From contig JBBKWX010000105.1 in the NCBI GenBank assembly GCA_037969175.1, positions 1 through 64,000 on the forward strand: 64,000 nucleotides of DNA. Reading direction: 5' to 3'. Origin of the DNA: JBBKWX01 sp037969175 (GTDB taxonomy: Bacteria > Bacteroidota > Bacteroidia > AKYH767-A > JBBKVM01). The notes under the pieces are model-generated. The model saw only the letters and a program-made list of their open reading frames with translations, did not search any database and had not been told where the DNA came from. A program made the position numbers and the translations under genes. Shown here one piece after another: positions 58,673-64,000 of the stretch (its first letter is position 1; each line of letters opens with the position of its first letter).

Positions 58673-61147
58673 TTAAAACTGCTGTCCAATTGAGAAATGA
58701 AACTCCCCGGATTTTCCAAGTTTACTTGAGATATCATCGAAAGGTATTCCATAATCAAGACCTAATAAACCAAACATGGGAAGATAAATTCTTAAACCAA
58801 TACCTGCAGAACGCTTCATATCAAATGGGTCAAAATCTACAGGACGATACCATGAATTTCCACCTTCAACAAACGCTAGTCCATAAACAGTTGCGGATGG
58901 ATTTAGTGATACAGGATAACGCATTTCGAAAGTAAATTTGTCAAAAACTGTGCCACCAGCCGATGGAGACAGGCTATTATTCGGATATCCACGTAAGCCG
59001 ATGATCTCTCTTCCATCCAATGCAAAACCTGATAAACCGTCACCTCCAAGATAAAATCTCTCAAAGGGTGCTTGTCCCAAAGCCCCGGAATACAATCCTA
59101 AAATACCGAAGTTTGCTTTTACATTCAACACCAGATTTCCTACAAGTTTTGTTACCCATGAAGAAGTGAATTTCCATTTATGAAACTCTATCCATTTGTA
59201 TTTTTCCTGAGCACTTAGCGTAGAATAGTCTTTATCAGAGAACAAGGAATAAGGAGGTGTAAATTGAGCACTTATACTAAATTGACTTCCAGATCTTGGA
59301 TAGATTGGCTGATCGATCGAGCTTCTTGTTATACTGGTTCTGAAATTAAGATTGTTTGCGTAACCATTACTAAACAAAAATGAAGTTGCATAATTATCCA
59401 GGTTATAGTTTTGAAAAGATACTTCATTGTAAATAGAGAAGTAATCATCCGGCCAGGTCAATCTTTTACCCAACCCCAATGAAGCTCCACTAATTACTAT
59501 AGATTGGCGTGACGCATCTCCTCTGCTTACTCCATTAGATTGTATGGAATGGAATACCGAAACACTAAGCGAATTCGGTTTTTTACCACCAAGCCAGGGT
59601 TCTGTGAAAGAAGCATTGTATGATTGATAAAACTTGCCATTTGTTTGTCCACGCAGTGATAATCTTTGACCGTCACCTGAAGGAAGTGGTGTCCATGCAC
59701 CTCTGTTAAAGAAGTTCCTTGCCGAGAAGTTATTGAACGAGACACCGAGTGTTCCAACAAGTTGCCCTGCTCCCCAACCACCTGAAACTTCAATCTGATC
59801 GGATGCTTTTTCTTCCACTTCGTATTCGATATCAACTGTTCCGTCGGCCGGATTTGGTTTTGGAGTAACGTTAAGTTTTTCAGCATTAAAAAATCCTAGC
59901 TGAGCAAGTTCTCTTTGGGTTCTGATGATATCACTCCTATTAAACAATTGTCCGGGTCTTGTCCTGATCTCACGCATAACCACCCTATCATTGGTCTTTG
60001 TATTTCCTTTGACAGTAACTTTATTGATTCTGGCTTGTTTTCCTTCATAGATCCTCATTTCAACATCTATCGAATCTCCTGCCACCTGAATCTCAACCGG
60101 AGTTACCTGAAAAAATAAATAACCATCATCCATATAAAGAGATGTTATGTCTTTACTGCTTGGATTTAGGTAAAGGTTAGCTTCCAGTAAAGTTTGACTA
60201 TACAGATCTCCTTTTTTTATTCCCAAAATGGCATCAAGTTCTTCATCTGTATATTTTGTATTACCAAGCCAGGTGATTTCCCTGAAGTAATACTTCATTC
60301 CCTCATCAATTTTGATATCAATATTGATGGTCTTGCTATTATGTGAATAGACGGTATCTGAAACGATCATCGCATCTCTGTATCCCTTGCCTTGATACTT
60401 AGACAATACTTTCTTCTTATCTTTTTCGTAATTATCTTCCAGGAATTTGGATGCAGTGAATACCCTATAAAACAATTTTTGCTTGGTATCTTTCATCGCA
60501 CCTCTCAGTTTTTTGTCACTGAAAACGGTGTTGCCTTCAAAATTTATCCTATGAATCTTTATCTTTTTCTGTTTATCTACTACGACGCGTAATATTTTAC
60601 TATTGATCCCGGTTGAATCTACTTCTTCTTCGATCTTGACAGAAGCATTCAAATATCCTTTATCACGATAATAAGTTTCAACCTTATCGATGGTAGTTAC
60701 GATCAGGTTTTCAGTAATCACTTTTCCTCTCGAAAGGTTGATTATTTCTCTGATCTTATCAGCTTCTGATTTGGAAGCACCTGAAAATGCGAACTTCGAA
60801 AGCCTTGGTCTTTCCAATAGCTGCAAATCAAGAAATATTATATTCCCCTGAATCTTGGAAGCAATAATTGACACATCTGCAAACAAACCCTGTTTCCAAA
60901 GATTATCTATAGCTTGGGAGACCTTTTCTCCCGGAATTTTAATTGTTTGGCCAACCTTCAGGCCTGAAACTGTGATTAATACTTGTTCATCTAAAGTTTG
61001 GGTGCCGGTCACGGTAATGCCACCAATCTCATATTCTTTTGGGCTGCTATAATCAAACTGGTCTTCAGAACCAACTGAGATCTGAGCCCAAGAAGTATTT
61101 AGTCCAAAACATATTAATGCAAAAACGGAGGCAATCTTTTTCATCAT
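58673..61147 (-). CDS. bamA: BamA, outer-membrane protein assembly factor
   Basis: BamA inserts beta-barrel proteins into the outer membrane. The product (about 824 residues) has a signal peptide (KKIASVFALICFGLNTSWAQ) and five POTRA domains (about 45-440, with YEIGGITVTGTQTLDEQVL first, RINKVTVKGNTKTNDRVVMR last). A 16-strand barrel carries the lid-loop motif GLRGYPNNSLSPSAGGT and ends in Phe (FHFSIGQQF). Start MM at 61147 or 61144, 1-4 bp after the uppS stop. The order uppS-bamA-ompH-ompH is usual in this phylum. Confidence 0.96.
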   Translation of the reverse strand: MMKKIASVFALICFGLNTSWAQISVGSEDQFDYSSPKEYEIGGITVTGTQTLDEQVLITVSGLKVGQTIKIPGEKVSQAIDNLWKQGLFADVSIIASKIQGNIIFLDLQLLERPRLSKFAFSGASKSEADKIREIINLSRGKVITENLIVTTIDKVETYYRDKGYLNASVKIEEEVDSTGINSKILRVVVDKQKKIKIHRINFEGNTVFSDKKLRGAMKDTKQKLFYRVFTASKFLEDNYEKDKKKVLSKYQGKGYRDAMIVSDTVYSHNSKTINIDIKIDEGMKYYFREITWLGNTKYTDEELDAILGIKKGDLYSQTLLEANLYLNPSSKDITSLYMDDGYLFFQVTPVEIQVAGDSIDVEMRIYEGKQARINKVTVKGNTKTNDRVVMREIRTRPGQLFNRSDIIRTQRELAQLGFFNAEKLNVTPKPNPADGTVDIEYEVEEKASDQIEVSGGWGAGQLVGTLGVSFNNFSARNFFNRGAWTPLPSGDGQRLSLRGQTNGKFYQSYNASFTEPWLGGKKPNSLSVSVFHSIQSNGVSRGDASRQSIVISGASLGLGKRLTWPDDYFSIYNEVSFQNYNLDNYATSFLFSNGYANNLNFRTSITRSSIDQPIYPRSGSQFSISAQFTPPYSLFSDKDYSTLSAQEKYKWIEFHKWKFTSSWVTKLVGNLVLNVKANFGILGLYSGALGQAPFERFYLGGDGLSGFALDGREIIGLRGYPNNSLSPSAGGTVFDKFTFEMRYPVSLNPSATVYGLAFVEGGNSWYRPVDFDPFDMKRSAGIGLRIYLPMFGLLGLDYGIPFDDISSKLGKSGEFHFSIGQQF

Positions 61148-61148
61148 C

Positions 61149-61895
61149 TTAACTAGGTGTAATTTGCTCACTTGTCATTCCAAACCTTCTTTCTCTTTGC
61201 TGATAGCTAACTATCGCTTCATAAAGATCTTCCTTTCGGAAATCGGGCCAGAGTTTATTTGTAAAGTATAACTCTGTATAGGCGATCTGCCATAGTAAAA
61301 AGTTACTAATTCTATATTCGCCACTTGTACGAATCATCAATTCGGGATCAGGAATATTTGATGTACTTAAGTATTCAATAAATTTCTTTTCGTCAATTTG
61401 TTCCGGATCTAACTTACCTGAAACAGCATCCTGTGCAATTTGTTTTGCTGCATTCAACAATTCCCATCTGGAGCTATAACTCAAAGCTACGACCAAGGTC
61501 ATTCTTTTGTTATTGGCTGTAAATTCCATTGCTTCTTTCAATTCTCTTCTGCACTTCTCCGGCAATGCGTTCAAATCACCAATTACATCTAAACGAATCT
61601 CATTTTTCATCAAGGTCTTTCTTTCTTTATTGATTGCAGAGACTAACAATTCCATCAGCATATCAACTTCGATCCTTGGTCTATTCCAATTCTCGGTTGA
61701 GAAAGCGTAAAGTGTCAAATATTTGACACCTAATTCTGCAGCTCCTTCAACCGTTTGCTTAACAGCCTCCACTCCATTCTTATGCCCAAAAGTTCTGAGT
61801 TTTCCACGTTGTCGAGCCCAGCGGCCATTACCATCCATGATGATAGCAATATGCCCGGGTATTCGGGTTTCGTCAATTTTATCTTTAAAACTCAT
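61149..61895 (-). CDS. uppS: Isoprenyl transferase (undecaprenyl diphosphate synthase)
   Basis: UppS makes the C55 lipid carrier of peptidoglycan and LPS precursors. The 248-residue protein shows the IPGHIAIIMDGNGRWARQRG motif (Asp21), HKNGVEAVKQTVEGAAELGV, YLTLYAFSTENWNRP and the late DPELMIRTSGEYRISNFLLW. It directly precedes bamA and follows two DUF6089 genes. Its product supports the dcw-encoded lipid II pathway. Confidence 0.97.
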   Translation of the reverse strand: MSFKDKIDETRIPGHIAIIMDGNGRWARQRGKLRTFGHKNGVEAVKQTVEGAAELGVKYLTLYAFSTENWNRPRIEVDMLMELLVSAINKERKTLMKNEIRLDVIGDLNALPEKCRRELKEAMEFTANNKRMTLVVALSYSSRWELLNAAKQIAQDAVSGKLDPEQIDEKKFIEYLSTSNIPDPELMIRTSGEYRISNFLLWQIAYTELYFTNKLWPDFRKEDLYEAIVSYQQRERRFGMTSEQITPS

Positions 61896-61958
61896 AGGAG
61901 GCTCAAAAGCGGGTGCAAGTTAATAAAATCAATGCAATGGAAGGCTTAAGATTCAGAC

Positions 61959-62786
61959 TCATTTGAACGAATCGCAATCTATTTTATTGGGATTTCCCAA
62001 TCTTATTGCAAGACTAATTCCTGCGATCATATATCTGTCAGGGTTTGTAGAATTACCCCTTTGTTTCCCGTCATAATTATCATTTTGAGCATTCTGAGAT
62101 CTGTCGCTTAGAATATATGATTCCGGCCCGTTTTCAGCTAATAATATGGATCTGTCTACATAAGTTGTACTCACATCATCCAGATAATCTGTGAATGCCT
62201 GTCTGATCCCCAATTCAAGATTCACTCCTATCCTTTTACTCAAACTAAATTTGAGTCCTCCGCCCATGATCAAAGATCCTTGGGTCAATTTATACTTTTC
62301 TCGATCCGGATAGGCTGATGTGCCCTGGCCTTCAGTGCCTAAAGGCTGTAATTCTATCCATTCATCATTTAACTCAGCCTCAGGTTTATATCCAAAAACA
62401 GAGAATCCGGAAAAAATGAAAGGGGTAAATGGCCAATCTGTATTTCCAATAAAAAAGGGAAAAAAATTAAACTCAACCACACCGGCTAATTCTGTAATAT
62501 TAGATCTAAAGGATAGATTTCTGACCCTGTCGTATAAATAATTTGAGTTCGAATCAGCTCCACTGATCTTTGCCCTGTTCAGTGCAAGTTTAAGTGAATA
62601 ATGCGGATTTATATTATACCTGTATTGCAGACCATAGGCCAGGTGCATCTCTTTGGTATCAAACAGATTATTATTCAACTCACCTTTATATGATGAAGCT
62701 CCACCGAACAAGACTATTTCATGTCGCTGTCCATATGTGGTAAGCGAAATCAAACTAAAAAATAAAATAATGCTGAAGTTTTTCAT
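61959..62786 (-). CDS. DUF6089-family outer-membrane beta-barrel protein (paralogue 1)
   Basis: The 275-residue protein has a signal peptide (MKNFSIILFFSLISLTTYGQ), then RHEIVLFGGASSYKGELNNN, LRNLSFRSNI-like and FEFNFFPF-like strands. Further on are FIFSGFSVFGYKPEA, the LQPLGTEGQGTS loop and GINLELGIRQAFTDYLDDVS-type strands. This pattern matches the neighbouring protein at 62841, so the two are tandem paralogues. Function unknown; the family is common beside uppS-bamA in Bacteroidota. A small hairpin (62788-62804) lies directly before the ATG. Confidence 0.85.
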   Translation of the reverse strand: MKNFSIILFFSLISLTTYGQRHEIVLFGGASSYKGELNNNLFDTKEMHLAYGLQYRYNINPHYSLKLALNRAKISGADSNSNYLYDRVRNLSFRSNITELAGVVEFNFFPFFIGNTDWPFTPFIFSGFSVFGYKPEAELNDEWIELQPLGTEGQGTSAYPDREKYKLTQGSLIMGGGLKFSLSKRIGVNLELGIRQAFTDYLDDVSTTYVDRSILLAENGPESYILSDRSQNAQNDNYDGKQRGNSTNPDRYMIAGISLAIRLGNPNKIDCDSFK

Positions 62787-62787
62787 G

Positions 62788-62804
62788 AAGCAGTTTTCCT
62801 GCTT
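62788..62804 (-). repeat. Hairpin immediately before the DUF6089 paralogue 1 start
   Basis: AAGCAG (62788-62793) and CTGCTT (62799-62804) form a 6-bp stem with a 5-nt loop, ending one base before the ATG. It could hide the ribosome-binding region in the mRNA. Confidence 0.4.
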
Positions 62805-62840
62805 AAGAATACGTAAGTAAAAAGCAAATTATTGTACAGA

Positions 62841-63752
62841 TCAAAATCTGGGAAAAAGATCCCTTCCGGTTAATATTTTGTAATTAATATTAATCACACC
62901 AAACATATAAGAATCTTTATCTCTTGGATCACCTCTTTGTGCCCCGGGAGATGTGATACTTGGAAATTCCCCATCAGAGCGATCTGCAAGTGCAGCTGCC
63001 AGAGGTCCTTCCGTTTGAAGTATCAGGTTATTATCATAATAAGTTCTGCTAACATCATCGATATAGTCGGTGAATGTTTTACGTAGACCCAATTCCAGGC
63101 CTAATCCCCAACGACGGTCAAAAGTATATTTGAAACCAAGGCCGATGGGCAAGGCAATTTGTATTCTGCTATATGGTTCCCGGTTTGCAAAGTGTGTTTG
63201 TCCTTCAGTATGTAAAGGCTGAAGATCATACCACTTGCCACCAATTTGAGCCTGAGGGTTAAAATAAAATACGCCAATACCACCGAAAGTATAAACATAC
63301 ATCTCATATCCTCTTGAACCTCTGATTCCTCTGAGACGATATCTGGCTCCAAATCGTTCTTTCATGAAAGACGCTTCAAAATTAGTACTCAGCTCTAATA
63401 TATTAGATCGGAAAGAAAGATTACGGTAGTTTCGAAAAAACTCAGTTGTAAGTTTATCATCGCCAGTCACTTTACCATAAGTGAATTTTGTGTTTATAGC
63501 AAAATACTCGGTTAGTTTGTAACGCAAACCTACCACAGCTGCCATTCGGGTTTGGTTAAACTCAAGATCTTTAAAATAATTGGTACCAATTTGATTGGCC
63601 CCACCCAATTCACCGAGAAAGTTAGAAGCGCCTAAACCAAGATGGGCTTCCATTCTATAGGATTTCCAACGATTAGATTTACGATATTTCTTCTGAGCAA
63701 AAGAAACAACAGGCATTATTGCAACCAGGAGCAGAATTAGTATTTTTCTCAT
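62841..63752 (-). CDS. DUF6089-family outer-membrane beta-barrel protein (paralogue 2)
   Basis: The 303-residue protein has a signal peptide (MRKILILLLVAIMPVVSFAQ) then a basic RKSNRWKSYR segment, MEAHLGLGASNFLGELGGAN, FRNYRNLSFRSNILELSTNF, YTFGGIGVFYFNPQAQ, the LQPLHTEGQTH loop and GLGLELGLRKTFTDYIDDVS. The order of motifs is the same as in the protein at 61959. It is the first gene of the uppS-bamA-ompH run after nadK, with a -7 box at 63773-63780. Confidence 0.85.
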   Translation of the reverse strand: MRKILILLLVAIMPVVSFAQKKYRKSNRWKSYRMEAHLGLGASNFLGELGGANQIGTNYFKDLEFNQTRMAAVVGLRYKLTEYFAINTKFTYGKVTGDDKLTTEFFRNYRNLSFRSNILELSTNFEASFMKERFGARYRLRGIRGSRGYEMYVYTFGGIGVFYFNPQAQIGGKWYDLQPLHTEGQTHFANREPYSRIQIALPIGLGFKYTFDRRWGLGLELGLRKTFTDYIDDVSRTYYDNNLILQTEGPLAAALADRSDGEFPSITSPGAQRGDPRDKDSYMFGVININYKILTGRDLFPRF

Positions 63753-63772
63753 ATCAATGTGGCAGTAAACAG

Positions 63773-63780
63773 CAAATATA
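63773..63780 (-). promoter_or_regulatory. -7 promoter box before the DUF6089 pair
   Basis: TATATTTG on the minus strand fits TAnnTTTG, 20 nt before the ATG at 63752; -33 not clear. Confidence 0.4.
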
Positions 63781-63814
63781 ATATAAATTGTTTGTCTCTA
63801 GCGAGGGTTTCAGG

Positions 63815-64000
63815 TCAATTTCTACTATCCTTACCCCACATTAGTTTTTCTCTGAGTGTACTTAAGAAATTTTGATTGTTGAGCCGGACCAGATTTAGCT
63901 CAAAAGGGGCTTTTCTGACAGCCATATGGACACTTGCGTCGATTGTAACAGATCTGCTGTCAAGTGCTGCAAGAAAATTACTGCTTCTACCTTCAACTTC
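63815..64000 (-). CDS. nadK: NAD kinase, C-terminal 61 residues (gene runs off the window)
   Basis: Translating leftward from 64000 gives an open frame that starts EVEGRSSNFLAALDSRS, continues HMAVRKAPFELNLVRL and ends LREKLMWGKDSRN before a TGA at 63815-63817. The GRSxNFL...LDSRS and final LMWGxDxRN pattern is that of Bacteroidota NAD kinases, which phosphorylate NAD+ to NADP+. Position upstream of DUF6089-uppS-bamA fits the usual order. The start is outside the window. Confidence 0.85.
   Translation of the reverse strand, partial: EVEGRSSNFLAALDSRSVTIDASVHMAVRKAPFELNLVRLNNQNFLSTLREKLMWGKDSRN

Noticed and set aside
1..64000. CRISPR arrays, insertion sequences, prophage, toxin-antitoxin or defence islands
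   Set aside because: No regularly spaced repeats, transposase or integrase genes or island-like composition shifts were seen; gene content is core metabolism and envelope.

Overview
The window is a piece of a Bacteroidota chromosome, AT-rich and densely coded. The evidence is a type IX secretion/gliding locus (porP, gldK, gldL, start of gldM), gldB-gldC, a secreted esterase with a T9SS C-terminal sorting domain, a Bacteroidota-type dcw cluster, DUF6089/DUF3078/GldC families, and promoters of the TTG / TAnnTTTG type. A Chitinophagales/Sphingobacteriales-like lineage is a guess from gene order only. I see no insertion sequence, prophage, CRISPR array, tRNA or rRNA gene: this is core chromosome rather than an island.

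Layout. 1-7052 (minus): topA, a degenerate arginase-fold protein, porP, gldK, gldL and the first codons of gldM. 7160-12300 (plus): one transcription unit of miaB, a sigma-54 activator, a LptE-like lipoprotein, an acidic TPR-like protein and secG, ending in a strong terminator. 12334-14402: groES-groEL. 14460-17044: DoxX, CsaA, alkyltransferase-like protein, Mrp and an NifU-C scaffold. 17061-23781: a pseudo-hydrolase, the T9SS esterase, korA-korB (2-oxoacid:ferredoxin oxidoreductase), a DUF547 protein and a beta-barrel protein. 23873-28962: nadE, a beta-barrel protein, gldB-gldC, engB and an alpha/beta hydrolase. 29282-45136: the complete dcw run mraZ-rsmH-ftsL-ftsI-murE-mraY-murD-ftsW-murG-murC-ftsQ-ftsA-ftsZ-yqeY, headed by a three-repeat MraZ operator. 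45135-56628: DUF3078 protein, trmB, a glycosyltransferase, a LEA14-like lipoprotein, two TonB-dependent receptors (one behind a cobalamin riboswitch), a lipoprotein, a CDF metal exporter, a PepSY-like protein and a gamma-carbonic anhydrase. 56630-64000 (minus): the envelope block nadK (partial), two DUF6089 paralogues, uppS, bamA, two ompH/skp paralogues and murI.

The most interesting signal is regulatory. The palindrome TGACA-N3-TGTCA occurs twice in my reading, and both copies are tied to one regulator. One copy (7154-7166) lies on the promoter of the operon that encodes the sigma-54 activator. The other (12258-12270) lies about 100 bp upstream of a GG-N10-GC sigma-54-type promoter (12334-12352) in front of groESL. 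This suggests an autoregulated sigma-54 circuit controlling the chaperonin and linked to lptE/secG envelope functions. A second, better sigma-54 promoter (50531-50546) precedes an uncharacterised lipoprotein.

Much of the window is envelope biogenesis: peptidoglycan precursor synthesis and division, outer-membrane protein assembly, LPS transport, Sec and T9SS secretion, and undecaprenyl and glutamate supply. Several genes are family members that have lost catalytic residues (the arginase-like protein, one alpha/beta hydrolase, the alkyltransferase-like protein, and Mrp without its usual CxxC).
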